Shown in pieces: positions 36,072 to 47,546 of a DNA stretch of 64,000 nt. The DNA comes from Ottelia alismoides. Taxonomy: Eukaryota > Streptophyta > Magnoliopsida > Alismatales > Hydrocharitaceae. A program made the translations under genes and the position numbers. The DNA lies in NCBI GenBank assembly GCA_037367405.1, contig JAZKJV010005540.1, positions 1-64,000 of the forward strand. The letters are read 5' to 3'. Each line of letters begins with the position of its first letter. Positions within the stretch are counted from its first letter, which is position 1. The notes under the pieces were generated by a model. That model saw only the letters and a list, made by a program, of their open reading frames with translations. It did no database searches and was not told the DNA's origin.

Positions 36072-36581
36072 TCAATACAATTTGCTGAGATCCGTCGAAT
36101 ATTTCCCCGGTGCAAAGTTGGTCAGTCGCTCCCGTCGGAGTCCTTGAAACTCTTTTTGAGAATTCGCGCAACTCGCAAAAGGAAAAATAGCAATCCCTCC
36201 CCGAGGAGTGAATTCGCCAAGGACTTCCAAATACCGGGGCTTCAACAATTTCTCGAGATCATCGCAAATTGTTTGAATACAATCTTCATGAAAATCTCCG
36301 TGGTTGCGAAAACTGAACAAATACAATTTCAGGCTTTTGCTCTCAACCATGTGCCGGTCGGCAATGTAGTTGATAAATATTTTAGCAAAATCGGGTTGCC
36401 CTGTTTTGGGACAAAGTGAAGTGAACTCTGTGCAAATCAAACTCGTCCAAGCCCACGATTTGGGGTTTTTGTTCAGAAAAGCTTCTAATAGCTGTGGAGA
36501 GTAGGACTCCGCATACTTGGTCGTTGAAGAGCCGAGTCCAAAAGATTTCAGTTCTTGGTCGCGAGATTTATTTTTTTTCAT
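36072..36581 (-). CDS. queF: NADPH-dependent 7-cyano-7-deazaguanine reductase
   Basis: A type I (single-domain) QueF of 169 residues, reducing preQ0 to preQ1 in queuosine biosynthesis. The catalytic cysteine and aspartate are in [20 protein letters not shown]. The QueF signature [20 protein letters not shown] is complete, and [12 protein letters not shown] closes the fold. Its start overlaps the end of the TrmH-type gene by 14 nt. QueD for the same pathway lies at 7264-7623. Confidence 0.95.
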   Translation of the reverse strand: MKKNKSRDQELKSFGLGSSTTKYAESYSPQLLEAFLNKNPKSWAWTSLICTEFTSLCPKTGQPDFAKIFINYIADRHMVESKSLKLYLFSFRNHGDFHEDCIQTICDDLEKLLKPRYLEVLGEFTPRGGIAIFPFASCANSQKEFQGLRRERLTNFAPGKYSTDLSKLY

Positions 36582-37272
36582 TTTTTTGTCCTCTCAAAAT
36601 CTGCTCTCCCGAGTCAAGGGTTCGCAAGTAGTAGATCGATTTCAAAATGGCTTGTTCTTGTTCGCTCAGCTCGGGATGCAAAGTTTTTTTTTGCAATTGC
36701 GAAAGAACTTCAGCAAAGACTAAAGCTCCCGCCACCGAAATATTGAAAGACTGAACGAAACCCGACATCGGAAGAATGACACTCTCGTCAGCGCATTCAA
36801 TCATTTCAGCACTGACCCCCTCCTTCTCATTTCCCAACACCAAAGCACAGGGCTGTGTGAGGTCCACGTCACTCAGCGCTTTGGCCTGGTCCGACAGGTG
36901 AGTCACAAAAATTTTCTTTCCTTGGCGTTTGAGCTCAATCACACATTCCCGAGTGTTTTTCCATTTCTGAATCTCCACCCACTTGTCTGCCCCCGCGGTT
37001 GTCCGCTGTGACTCTTTGAATTTTTCTGAAGTTTCAATGACATGAGCTTGGGCAAAGCCCATCGCTTCCATCGAGCGCAAAATCGCACTCAAATTGCCAC
37101 GGTCGTAAATATTCTCAAAGACCGCCACTTGCTGATAACGACGTTTCGAAACCACTCGATCGATGGTTTTCAGACGAGCCGTTGTGAGCAAAGGGCCCAG
37201 AGTGCTTAGAACCTGCTGGTACTCGACCCGAGTCTGATCACTGAGCACCAATTGGGGGCTAAAGGGAAACAA
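36568..37272 (-). CDS. TrmH/SpoU-family RNA 2'-O-methyltransferase
   Basis: A 234-residue SPOUT methyltransferase. The three motifs are [20 protein letters not shown] (motif 1, with the catalytic Arg region), [20 protein letters not shown] (motif 2) and [20 protein letters not shown] (motif 3). The overall length and the N-terminal extension fit TrmH, which methylates Gm18 in tRNA. A two-member clade cannot be separated by eye, so the tRNA target is a likely call only. It overlaps queF, so both tRNA modification genes are co-expressed. Confidence 0.85.
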   Translation of the reverse strand: MFPFSPQLVLSDQTRVEYQQVLSTLGPLLTTARLKTIDRVVSKRRYQQVAVFENIYDRGNLSAILRSMEAMGFAQAHVIETSEKFKESQRTTAGADKWVEIQKWKNTRECVIELKRQGKKIFVTHLSDQAKALSDVDLTQPCALVLGNEKEGVSAEMIECADESVILPMSGFVQSFNISVAGALVFAEVLSQLQKKTLHPELSEQEQAILKSIYYLRTLDSGEQILRGQKNEKK

Positions 37273-37285
37273 AAAGGAATGCTCC

Positions 37286-38498
37286 TTATCGCAGGATCAA
37301 ATCAGGCTGCTTGGCCAAATCACGAGTGATATTTTTTTGGTGGGCTTCGAGAGTGCCTCCCCCAATTTCAAGAAGTTTCGAGTCTCGCCACAATCGCTCG
37401 ACCACGTACTCTCCAACATAACCATAACCGCCCAAAACTTGAATGGCTCGATCAGCCACGTTCTTTCCCATGGTTGTGGCCACCAATTTGACCCCATCTG
37501 AATCCACTCGCATTCCTTCGTGATCAAGTTTCATCTTTCGAGCTGTTTCGTAGACGTAAGCTCGGCAAGCTTTGTAGTCCGCATAACTTTCCGAAATATA
37601 CTTTTGAATTTGTCCAAACTCGCGAAGAGGTTTACCAAAAGAGAATCGCTCTGAAGCGTAGCGGTTCATCACTTCCAAAGAGCGTCGGGCAATGCCCAAG
37701 CTCATGGCTGCCAGCGCAACCCGCTCAATTTCCAAATTCCGCATCATGTGCATCATGGAATCACCTTCTTGGCCGATCAAGTTTTGAATAGGAACTCGGC
37801 AATGATCAAAAACAAGTTCAGCCGTGTTGGAAGCTCTCATACCCGTTTTATCGCGAATTTTTTGACCCACCAAATACCCTGGCATTCCTTTTTCAACCAA
37901 GAAAGTCGAAATCTGTGCTCGCCCTTTGGCTTCGCCTGTTTTTGGCATAAACCAAAACGCAGTCTGCGGGAGTCGATTGGTCGTCGAGAGTTCCGTTGGT
38001 GATCCACATTTTTCGACCGTTGAGGATGTAGAAATCTCCTTCTCGATGGGCGGTGGTTTCCATTCCCAAGACATCCGTTCCCACACCAGGCTCTGACATC
38101 GCCATGGCTCCGACCCATTCCCCAGTGCACATTTTGGTCAAGTGTAACTTTTTTTGTTCATCCGAAGCATTGATGGCAAAATTATTCACCAGCAAAAGCG
38201 AGTGAGCCAAATAAGCTAAACAAAAACCCGGATCAGAAGCTGAAAGTTCTTCATGAACAATGACAGGGGACACCGCATCTTGGCCCGCCCCACCCCACTG
38301 TTCAGGCACAGTCAAACCCAAGAGCCCCAAGTCAGCTAATTTTCGGAAGAGTGGCAAGTTGAACTTTTCAGCTCGATCAAACTCGGCCGCTTGAGGCTCG
38401 ACTTCCTCACGGACAAAACCCGCTAGAGTTTCACGAATCATTTTATGTTCGCTCGTGGGGTTGAACAAATCAAAATCTTGCCATGAGCTTTGCGACAT
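37286..38498 (-). CDS. Acyl-CoA dehydrogenase, isovaleryl-CoA-like (one frameshift)
   Basis: The start at 38498 follows GGGAG. The N-terminal domain (TVPEQWGGAGQDAVSPVIVH), the FAD region (WVGAMAMSEPGVGTDVLGME, GRKMWITNG) and the C-terminal domain (RYASERFSFGKPLREFGQIQ, QVLGGYGYVGEYVVERLWRD) are all clear. Near 37950 the run AAAAA in GCCAAAAACAGGC has one A too many; fixing it gives VLVYAKTGEAKGRAQ. The usual catalytic glutamate loop reads IGGGT rather than YEGT, while NLEIERVAL carries a glutamate where isovaleryl-CoA dehydrogenase has its base. Leucine or branched-chain degradation is therefore likely. Confidence 0.8.
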
Positions 38499-38577
38499 AC
38501 ACACTCCCATTTTAAAAGTGACAATTTGCTCCGATGAACCTCGACAAGCAAGTGATTTTAGGCCAAATTCAAGCTCT

Positions 38578-39718
38578 ATGTCACACACGCAACGCATCGG
38601 CCTGATCGCCATAGGGACCGAATTGACGACAGGACAAATCACCAATCGAAATGCACCTTGGTTGTCAGAACGAGCAATTCCATTGGGCTTTGAAACGGCC
38701 TATCATTTGACAGTTGCTGATGATCGACAAACCCTGCGTGAAGCCTTCGAATATGCCGAGCGGCAAGCCGATGTCATTGTTTTGACCGGGGGCCTGGGTC
38801 CCACATCCGACGACTTTACTCGCGAAGCTTTGGCTGACTTTCTAGACTGCCCTCTCGAGTGGAACGAAAAAATTTGGAATGGAATCGTTGAAAAGCTCAA
38901 AACTCGAGGCCTCCAAGCCAAAGACATTCAGCGACAACAAGCTTACTTTCCAAAAAAATTCCGATGTCCTTCCCAATCGCATGGGAACGGCCGACGGTTT
39001 CAGGGTTTTTGCTCGGAACAAACACTGGGTCTCTTTGCCTGGCCCCCCCAAAGAAATCGAGTCCATTTGGAAGGATCACCTCGAAGCTTGGCTATCGAGC
39101 CTTCTTCCGACGAAAGATCCTACAATCACTCGCTCTTGGGATCTTTTAGGGCAACCTGAAAGTGCGATGGCTCAAATTGTCGAGCCTCTGGTCCAAGGCA
39201 AAAACCTCGACGTGGGTTACCGTGTCCATTTGCCTTACGTGGAAGTCAAAATTCGGTTTCCAAGATCCAGGACCAGCGAGGTCAGTCCTGTTGTCGAAAC
39301 ACTCACTGAAGCGCTTCAAGAATGGACAGCTTTTCGAGATGGGGAAACCGCCGCTCGCTCCTTAGCTCGGCACTTCAGTCAATTTCAAAATCTTATCGTT
39401 GAAGACACAGTGTCTGGGGCTTATCTTTTGAATCAACTTCTGCCAGTTGCTTCCGAGCTCTGGCAACAAAATCGAATTGTTTGGTCTTCTCAAGACAACC
39501 ACTCTTTGCTTTCCCATGACAAGTCGACTCTTTTCTTAGGACTCAGACTGCTCAATTTTCGAGAAGCCGAAGCGATTCTGCAAATGAACGGGCAAAGGAA
39601 AGTGGTGACTTTTTCATCACCTTATCAGTCGGTCACTTTAAGAAACCGTGAGCATCAGTATTTTGCTGAAGCCGCCATGATTTTTTGGCTTCGAGAATTG
39701 TCCTCTATTTCGTTTTAG
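38578..39718 (+). CDS. cinA: CinA-family protein with degenerate C-terminal domain (one frameshift)
   Basis: The N-terminal MoCF-type domain is clear (RIGLIAIGTELTTGQITNRN, VIVLTGGLGPTSDDFTREAL), as is the following GTADGF and LPGPPKEIESIW. This is the ADP-ribose pyrophosphatase half of CinA. One extra A in the run near 38950 shifts the frame in FPKNSDVLPNRMG. The C-terminal amidase domain, normally AESCTGG, reads VEDTVSG here, so NMN deamidase activity is probably lost. The start at 38578 is 79 bp from the divergent acyl-CoA dehydrogenase, and its end overlaps the convergent lipoprotein gene by 14 nt. Confidence 0.8.
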
Positions 39719-40693
39719 CTTTGGCTTCACCCAAACACTTGATCCGAACAAAGCTTTTGGGCTTTTCATTGGCCGATTGTGGAGTTTGTTCTTGAGGCTC
39801 TCCTTGGTAAGATGTGTCTCGTGCGAGCAAGAGTTCTGAACCTTTGGTCATCATAAATCCATTTTTACCCGAGGCCACCGCATTGGTTTCATCTTTTTCA
39901 CAAGAGACATTCACAATCAAATTGTAGGGAGTGAAAGACAATTTTGTTTTTTTGTCTGCCCCTTCGATTCGCTCTTTCTTTTTCATCAACAGAACTTCGA
40001 CCAAATCCTGTTTCTCTGAAAGATTTACTTCCTCAACATCAGAACTGATCTCGGTCTCTTTTTCGGCGGCTTGAACTTGGAGCCCTTTGCGAAGACAGTC
40101 GATCAAGACATAGTCTTTTGAAGAAATGACTTCATTTGATTCTTTCGAGACGTCGTCTTACCACTGATCAAAACTTTTTGTCCCGGAGTCAAAACAACTC
40201 CATAACGTTTTTTCGTGAGATGTTCTGAGTAGGAAGTTTGGCAAGAAACCAAAGCGTCTCCGGCAGCCACAGGCTTTTGACCATCTTTAGGTCGAAGCTT
40301 CATGCGAGCATAAGCAGCTCGGTCCACTTCAAGCTTGAGGGTTTCAACGAGATCTGAAAGTTTATCGACGGAAGTTCTGACTTCTTCCTCTTTTTTCCCA
40401 GTGTTACTCTTACCTTTTTCCTTGTCTTTTCCATTTTCTTTTTCGGTCTCGCCCGAGGCCCCCGAAGCGGTGTCAGGAGTTTTTCCAGAGCCTTTTTCTT
40501 CGGTCTCTAAAGTGACTTCTTTTGTTTTATCGTTGGAGTCAGCTGTTGGAGTGGTTTTAGCGGGGGCTTGGGAGTCGATTTGACCCGACCGAACTTTTCT
40601 TTCTCTTTCGACGTTTCCGCAAGCGATAAAACCACTCAATGCAATCGCAGAAACCAGCCAAACCAAATGATGAGACGAAAAATTTGTTTTCAT
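39705..40693 (-). CDS. Lipoprotein with charged linker (one frameshift)
   Basis: The start at 40693 gives a signal peptide and lipobox (AIALSGFIACG). A Lys/Glu/Ser/Thr-rich low-complexity linker of about 70 residues follows (for example KENGKDKEKGKSNTGKKEEE), then a folded part (KLSDLVETLKLEVDRAAYAR, VLTPGQKVLISGKTTS). The frame shifts near 40145 in an A-run. The rest (ISSKDYVLIDCLRKGLQVQA, then YNLIVNVSCEKDE) ends at 39705. The linker would span the periplasm or the cell wall. No family is recognised. Three cysteines in the folded part may form a disulfide. Confidence 0.6.
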
Positions 40694-40782
40694 AAGAATC
40701 TCTAGAGCAGCTTCAGTGCCAAATGCAAAAGGCCCTTGAGGGGCCTTTGCACAGACTTCAACTGTCGATGTTTTGATCAGTC

Positions 40783-42296
40783 TCAAAAGTTTACGACGCT
40801 TTTTCGAATCCCTTCTTGCTGCTGTTCAAGTTCGGTCAAATATTGGTCGGGGGAGCTATTGTAAACTCGCCAACCTTGACCCGACATCCATGAATTGATG
40901 GTCAAAACATCTGCCGATCTGATCTGGATCCCTGCAAAAGCTTTCGCAAACAACTTTCTTGTTCAGTTTTGACTGACGTCGTGGATTCTTCGCTGATGGC
41001 TCGGCCAAGCGCAGGATTGTGTCCGCCTTTTTCAGCAAGCAAAACGAAACTTCTTTTTGTGGGACTTTTCGCCAATGCTCAATCGCCCCTTTGGCCAAAG
41101 TCGCTCCGTCGTGAGACCCTTGAAAGTAAAACACAGGTTGAAAAACTGGAAACTTCGAAAGGTCATAGGGGACTTCCATTGCCGAAGTCACACCGATCTC
41201 ATCACAAGCTTTCGCACCTGACTCGGGGCGATCTGATGGTTTCTCAAAAAACCCTCGTCCTTCATCATATTCCAGCTCGGTGGCTTGTTTTTTCCGCATT
41301 CCCAGTTCACGGCAGTAAATTGTCATCAAAATACTTTCATCAACAGCTCCTGGCTTCTGGGCATACTTTTCTTTTTTGTCTTTTCTTTTTGGCCAAATTC
41401 TCTTTGACGGTTCTCACAATCTCTTCATTGACTTCACCGTTTGGCATAATCAGTTGAAGAATTTTGACAACTTCTTGCATCCCTTTGTCAGCATAGAATT
41501 GACTGATCATAACGCTCAACAACCAGTTCGCAAAATCATCTCTTTTTTGGATAATTTGAGAAAAAGCCTGACGCTCTTTCGGGGTGATCCGGCTTAAAAC
41601 AATGTTCAATTTTTCGACTTTGTAAGACCAACGATGCAGTTGATCCAAGGGGCCGACGACGCCTTCAAGAACAACTGATGTGGTTCGGCTAGGAAACAAA
41701 GACCCATACTGAGTGGCCGGAACAGTTCCATAACTCAATCCATAAACAGACCATTGATCAATTTTGTAGGCTTTGCGAATTTCTTCCATGTCGCGAACGG
41801 TGTTGGCCGTCGAATAAAGGTTGGGATTTTTGTAAAGATCATAAGTTGCAGGCGCTGAGCAACCCAAACCTCGTTGATCAAAACGAATCTCGTTAAATTG
41901 ACCGGGGAGGAAAGCAGGCATCCCTCCATGAGTGTTTTGCCCGGGTCCTCCATCAACAAAAATGTAGGACTTGAGATTGGGATTAAACGGCTTCAGCGTG
42001 TAGGCGTAGATGGTGAGGCTGCCTTTTTCCGGAGCCGAGTAGTCCATGGGAACTTTAACTTTCAAAGGGACTTCTAAAAGTGTGACACTTGCATACTCTT
42101 GACAAAAACGATCCCCCGACAAGTAGTTTTCGCGTTCAACTTTGACAACTTCGGGGGGCTGAAGCGGAGGCAAATCCTGTTTTGTATTTCCAAGCTGACC
42201 AGGCGAATCCGACTTGGACCCACAACTTGAGAGCCCCATCGAAAGCACGAAAAATAGAAAAAAGTCGACCAGCGACCGACAAACCCTTGAACGCAT
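40783..42296 (-). CDS. Alpha/beta-hydrolase lipoprotein, paralogue 2 (frameshifts)
   Basis: A lipoprotein (FVLSMGLSSCG) with an alpha/beta-hydrolase domain of the tripeptidyl/prolyl aminopeptidase type. The oxyanion motif is in YIFVDGGPGQNTHG, the nucleophile in WSVYGLSYGTVPATQYG, and the late acid-base part in FQGSHDGATLAKGAIEHW. The frame shifts near 41345, 41020 and 40925. The last frame (SWMSGQGWRVYNSSPDQYLT) ends at 40783. It is the downstream member of a tandem pair, and its ribosome binding site lies in a stem-loop at 42298-42330. The natural substrate, peptide or ester, is unknown. Confidence 0.7.
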
Positions 42297-42297
42297 A

Positions 42298-42330
42298 AAC
42301 CCCTCTTTCACTTTTTGTTTGAGAGGGGTT
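42298..42330 (-). promoter_or_regulatory. Stem-loop that encloses the ribosome binding site of paralogue 2
   Basis: On the minus strand AACCCCTCT is followed by a 15-nt loop and AGAGGGGTT, a perfect 9-bp stem. The second arm contains the purine-rich ribosome binding site and ends 1 bp before the ATG at 42296. No T-run follows, so it is not a typical terminator. When folded it would hide the ribosome binding site. Confidence 0.55.
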
Positions 42331-42415
42331 ACTCGAAAACGGCATGTCCAGGTAGGAGTATTGCCAAAAAGCCCATTTTTGCCCATGGAGGCTGGGTGTT
42401 TTTGGTAAAAACTTC

Positions 42416-43895
42416 CTAGAAGCCAACGGCTTTGATCCCACTTTGCGCGTCATCAAGTTCGGTGGAAAATTCTCCAGACCAAGAATTGAAGACTTTCCAG
42501 TTTTGGCCTGGCATTTCGGCATTGATGGCCAAAACATCTGCGGATTTAATTTGGATCCCCGCAAAAGCTTTCGCATAAAGCTTCTTTTGTTCGGCTTGGA
42601 CAGACGTGGGCGAGTTCGAGCTTAAGACTCGAACCAAAGCAGGTATTGTGTCCGCCTTTTTCAGCAAGCAAAAAAGAGACTTCTTTTTGGGGGACTTTTC
42701 TCCAATGCTCGATCGCCCCTTTGGCCAGCGTTGCTCCATCATGAGAGCCTTGAAAATAAAACACGGGTTGCGAGATCGGGAATTTCTGAATGTCGTAAGG
42801 CGTCTCCATGTCGCGAGTGACTCCCGCTTGCTGACAAACTTTCGAATCCCGATTTGAGGAAGACTCCGTTTCAACAAAACCTCGGCTCGCGAATAACCCA
42901 GTGTGGTTTTCGCTTTGTCACGTCGACCGAGGTCACGGCAATAAATTATATTCAAAATATTCTCGTCGACGGCCCCGGGCTGTTGGGGTTTTTTCCACTT
43001 GTTCTCTTGCTCACTTCTATTTTTTGCTTTCGCGAGCAAAAATTCTCGATTCAATTTTCCTTCGGGCAAAAGTTCTTTCAAGAACTCGACCAATTTTTGC
43101 ATTCCTCGCTCGGCGTAGAAAGAATTCATCATCAGTGATAGAACAAGTTCCGAAACTTCGTCATCACGCTCGACCAAATCTGAAAATCCTTCCCGTTCAA
43201 GACTGGTGAGACGACTCAAAACGAGATTCAATTTTTCGATTTTGTAAGACCAACGATGCAATTGATCGGAAGGGCCGACAACTCCCTCTAAAACAACCGA
43301 AGTCGTGCGATCCGGAAACAAAGACCCATATTGGGTGGCCGGGACAGTTCCATAACTCAATCCATAAACCGACCATCGATCAATTTTGTAAGCTTTGCGA
43401 ATTTCTTCCATGTCTCGAACCGTGTTGGCTGTCGAATAAAGATGAGGGTTTTTATAAAGTTCATACGTCGGAGGTGCGGAACATCCCAAGCCTCTTTGAT
43501 CAAACCGGATTTCGTTAAATTCCCCACCCAAGAACGCGGGCATCTCACCGTGGGTGTTTTGCCCGGGCCCTCCATCGACAAAAATGTAGGACTTGAGATT
43601 GGGATTAAAAGCTTTCAAAGTGTAAGCATAAAGGAAAAGACTTCCCTTTTCGGGAGCGGAATAATCGACTGGCACTTTCACTTTGACAGAAAATTCATGA
43701 GCGGTGATTTCTTTGTACTCGGTGCAAAACTGATCACCGGAAAGATAAGACTCTTCGTCGACTTTTGTGACCACCGGAGGATCAACAGGGGTGGCAGACG
43801 AAGTTTGTGACTTTGGGTTGCTTCCTCCACAACCCCGTCAAAGCGAGAGCTAAAACGGAAGCCTCAAGATATCGTCGACCTAAAAATTCCAACAT
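42416..43895 (-). CDS. Alpha/beta-hydrolase lipoprotein, paralogue 1 (frameshifts)
   Basis: The start is ATG at 43895, with GAGAGG upstream. One extra G near 43833 must be removed to read the lipobox (LALTGCGGSNPKSQ). The enzyme domain is very like paralogue 2: YIFVDGGPGQNTHGEMPAFL, WSVYGLSYGTVPATQYGSLF, FQGSHDGATLAKGAIEHWRK, and the late AEKGGHN. Shifts occur near 42860 and near 42650-42720. The end (INAEMPGQNWKVFNSWSGEF) is at 42416. The catalytic Ser, and Asp and His candidates, are present, so activity is expected once the frame is restored. Confidence 0.7.
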
Positions 43896-44018
43896 AGAAC
43901 CTCTCAGAAGAAACTTCACTTTATCAGTAAGACTCCTCAGGCCGTGAGGTTTTTGAAGGAATCTGAAGATTCCTCATTGTTGTCGAAAGATCGAACAGGA
44001 AAAGTTTACCAACCGAAG

Positions 44019-46253
44019 TTAAGAACAACCCAAAACAGTCCCACAATTGATGCATCGAAAACAGCCCCCTGAAATTTCTGTGGGACTTCCGCATTCAAAA
44101 CATTTCGGAAGACTGAGGGACTCGGGAGTCAAAACTTGAACTCCTTTGGATTGATCCCGATAAAGAGCCAAAGCTTTCAGCCCTTTTTGCCAAGCCTCGA
44201 GATACAAATTTTGAATATCTTGAACAGTGGCTGTGCTGGGAAGATTGACTGTTTTTGAAATCGCTCCGCTCACAAATGGCTGAAGAGCAGCCATCATTTC
44301 GAGATGTCCCTGAGGTGAAATCTCAAGTGCCGTCTGAAAGATTTTTTTTTGTTGTTCAGACAAAAAAGAGGACTTCTGAAGGGTCCCTTGAGTCCGCGCT
44401 TCTAACAAAAGATCTTGAACTTGCTCGGCCGTCAAACCCAACTTCTCAAGAGCCGGCTTTAAACTTTGGCAGAAAAAAGTCAAAGTTCCACCACCCGCAA
44501 GACTTTTCGACTTCAACAAAGAAAACTCGGGCTCAATTCCTGTCGTTTCGGAATCCATGACTAAACCAATTGTTCCTGTGGGGCCATCACGGTTGCTTGA
44601 GCATTCCGAAAACCAAATTTTTTCCCTTGAGACAAAACAAGCTGCCAAATTTGTTTTGTTTTTTGAACCAGCTCGTGAGGCAAAGACTCGGTTTGAATTT
44701 TCGAATTGGCCGTTTGATGCTTTTTCATGACTCGCAAAAAAGGCAATCGATTTTGGGCGTAGCCCGGAAAGGGACCCAAAGCTTGAGCCAACTCCACAGA
44801 AGTCAAATAGGCCGTTCCTGTGAGCAAACTCACTAAACTTTGAGCCCAAGATCTCCCCAAGTCAGAGTCATAAGGCAAATTCATCCGCATCAAAAACCAC
44901 CGAGACCTGCGATCCCCAAACCCAGAGGGCGAAACCGAGCCGAATTTTCCGCGATTTTTTGTGTGGGGTATCCCGCAAGACCGACGAGCAATTCTTGAGC
45001 GGTGAACATCACTTTCGCCGTGTGCTCAAAACCTGCCAAGTCAAATTGGCCATCGGCCCCCATAAATCGAACCAGATTGAGGCTCGCCAAATTGCAAGCG
45101 GAGTCATCTAAAAACAAATACTCGCTGCAAGGATTGCTACCGCGAATCTCTCCTGATTTCGGGCAAGTGTGCCAATCGTTGATCGTGTCCCCCAACTGAA
45201 GCCCTGGATCGGCACAAGCCCATGCGGCTTGAGCCAGTTGCTCAAAAAGTTTTTGAGCTTTTACTTTTTTTTGGGGTCCTGACTTTGTCTTACTTTTGAG
45301 CACCCAATCTTGATTCTTTTTGAGAGCTTCAAAAAAAGCGTCAGGGACTCGAATGGCGTTGTTGGCATTTTGCCCTGAAACCGTTCGATAAGCTTCACTT
45401 TCGAAAGACTCCCCAAAACCTGCTGCCATCAAAGCTTTGGCTTTTTCTTCTTCGCGGACTTTCCAACGGATAAAGTCTTCGACTTCCAGATGGTCTATGT
45501 CGAGAATCACCATTTTGGCCGCTCGACGAGTGGTTCCACCACTTTTAATGGCTCCAGCCCCCCGGTCCAAGACCTCTAAAAAAGAAATCAAACCCGAGCT
45601 CTGACCGCCGGATTCTAGATTTTCAAACCGAGAGCGCAAATTTGAGAAATTTGTGCCGCTGCCACTGCCAAATTTAAAAAGTCGGGCTTCGACTTTGGCC
45701 AGCTCAAAAATGCTTTCCAAAGAGTCTTCAACCGATTGAATGAAACAAGCTGAAATTTGCGGATTCTGCAAAGCTTCTTGTTTCAGCACGGCTTTTTTCT
45801 TTTTGTCGTCAAAAACCCAGCAAGGAGATTTCGAAGTCACGCCATAGCTCGCAAAAAGGCCCAAGTTAAACCACACCGGAGAATTGAAAAAAGCTCTTTG
45901 ACTGTACAAAATCATTTTGAGTTCTTGGCCAAACACTCTTGCCGCTGCGGCTGTTCGAAAAAGTTTTTGCTTTCGCCCCGCAGAGACCAAAGATTTCACC
46001 ACTCGTTCGACCATTTCTTGGACGCTGGTCTCTCGCTTCTTGGACTTTCCTTTCATCCGAAAATACTTGCTGGCTGCAATTTCAACAGCTGTTTGAGACC
46101 ACAAGCTGGGAGCACGAATGTTCTTGGCTTCGAAAACCACCTCTCCTTGGCTGGACCTGATTTGACAATCAAAGTTTTTCCACTGAAAAGTGGCCTCGGG
46201 AGTTTTAAATTTGTTTTGAGCTTGAGAGTCAAAAAATGGGAGTTTATCTTCAT
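44019..46253 (-). CDS. nrdJ: Adenosylcobalamin-dependent ribonucleotide reductase (frameshifts)
   Basis: A class II ribonucleotide reductase. The N-terminal part (VVFEAKNIRAPSLWSQTAVE), the first active cysteine (NPQISACFIQSVEDS), SGGTTRRAAKMVILDIDHLE and the radical cysteine in GSNPCSEYLFLDDSACNLAS are typical. Frames change near 46180, 44890 and 44570. The C-terminus has a zinc-finger-like motif (CFECGSPTEISGGCFRCINC). The start is probably the ATG at 46253 with a small indel after it. It supplies deoxynucleotides independent of oxygen and needs cobalamin. It is divergent from the cysteine desulfurase. Confidence 0.8.
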
Positions 46254-46327
46254 AGCTGTTTCAAGTATGAAAGAGAGTCTTGGTGGGGTCACGACCCAAA
46301 TGTGACGACCTGTTTAAGGAGACGTGA

Positions 46328-47486
46328 ATGAACTCCTCCAAAAACCTTTATTTTGATTTCGCGGCGACAGGCCCGGTGTGGCCCGAAGTTGTTGAAGCCA
46401 TGCTCCCCACCTTCACCGAGACTTTTGGCAATTCAATGAGTGACAATCATGACCATGGCTGGCAGGCGCAAAAATGTGTTGAAAAAGCTCGATTGCAAAT
46501 CGCCCAAGCTTTGGGCTCAGTCACCGACTACCAAATCGTCTTCACCTCAGGAGCCACAGAAAGTAACAATTGGGTCTTCGAGAGCTTGGCTCAACAAGCG
46601 GCCCCCGAGGCCTCCGGCAAACCCATTCATTTTCTCGTCTCTCCGCTCGAGCACAAATCAGTTTTTAATGGCCTGCGAGAGGATGAAAAAACTTTATCCT
46701 GTGGAAGTTGAAGTCCTCCCGGTTGATCATTTTGGCGAGTCCTGGTCAAAGAAGTTGAAGCTCTTCTTCGACCCGAAACAAAATTGATCGCGGCGCTTTG
46801 GATCCAAAATGAAGTTGGCACTCTCAATCCCATGCAAGAGCTCACGCAACTGGCCCGAGACCACCAAGTCTATCTCTTGAGTGATATCACCCAAGCTCTC
46901 GGAAAAGTGCCCCTGAATTTGACTTCGACCCTGTTGATTTTGTCTCAGGCTCTGCGCACAAATTTGGCGGCCCCAAAGGAATTGGCTTTCTGGCTTTTCG
47001 AAAAAGAAATCCTCCATTGAACTTGCACCCATGATTATGGGGGAGGACATCAAAATGGACTTCGCTCGGGAACTTTAAATATTCCTGGGATTGTCGGAAT
47101 GGGAATGGCTTGTGAAATTTTGAACCAATCCCAAGGACAGTTTGTGAAACATTATCAAGACTTGTTTGCTTTTGCTTGGGCGGAGTTGCAGCAGCAGTTC
47201 CCAGGGATTCAACTCAATGGCCACCCGACCGAGAGAGCTTGGAATATTTTGAACCTGACCTTCCCCTGCCCTCTGCCGGTCTCAATCCCCGGAGTCTCCA
47301 TCAGCAAAGGCTCGCTTGCTTGAGCGGAGATTGGCAGCCAGCTATGTTTTACGACATTTAGGACTGTCGACAGAACAAGCGCAAAGGACACTTCGAATCA
47401 GCTTTGGACGGAGCACAACAAATGATGAAATCACAAGTCTTATCAATAGATTAAGAAGCTCTTCAAAAGTTGTTTCTCAAGCTTAG
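46328..47486 (+). CDS. Cysteine desulfurase, NifS/IscS family (several frameshifts)
   Basis: The start at 46328 (after AAGGAG) begins NLYFDFAATGPVWPEVVEAM. PLP-binding segments are visible in successive frames: VFTSGATESNNWVFESLA, VSPLEHKSVFNGL, IAALWIQNEVGTLNPMQELT and SGSAHKFGGPKGIGFLAF, which includes the PLP lysine. The late motif GGGHQNGLRSGTLNIPGIVG is diagnostic of NifS-type enzymes. At least five frame changes occur (about 46690, 46740, 46925, 47010 and 47300). The last frame ends at 47486. It delivers sulfur for iron-sulfur clusters, and an IscA-type gene follows 60 bp later. Confidence 0.75.
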
Positions 47487-47546
47487 GAGGTATTCAACTT
47501 CGGGAGATCTCTAGAATTCTCAAAAAAGTTCTGATAGGATAAAACC

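Noticed and set aside
42331..42415. Terminator of paralogue 1 near AGCC...GGGCTTTTT
   Set aside because: The stem is only about 4 bp around a long loop; too weak to report as a feature.
43930..43980. Small stem-loops (CCTCA/TGAGG and GGAATC/GATTCC) downstream of nrdJ as terminators
   Set aside because: T-runs are absent in the direction of nrdJ transcription; stems are only 5-6 bp.
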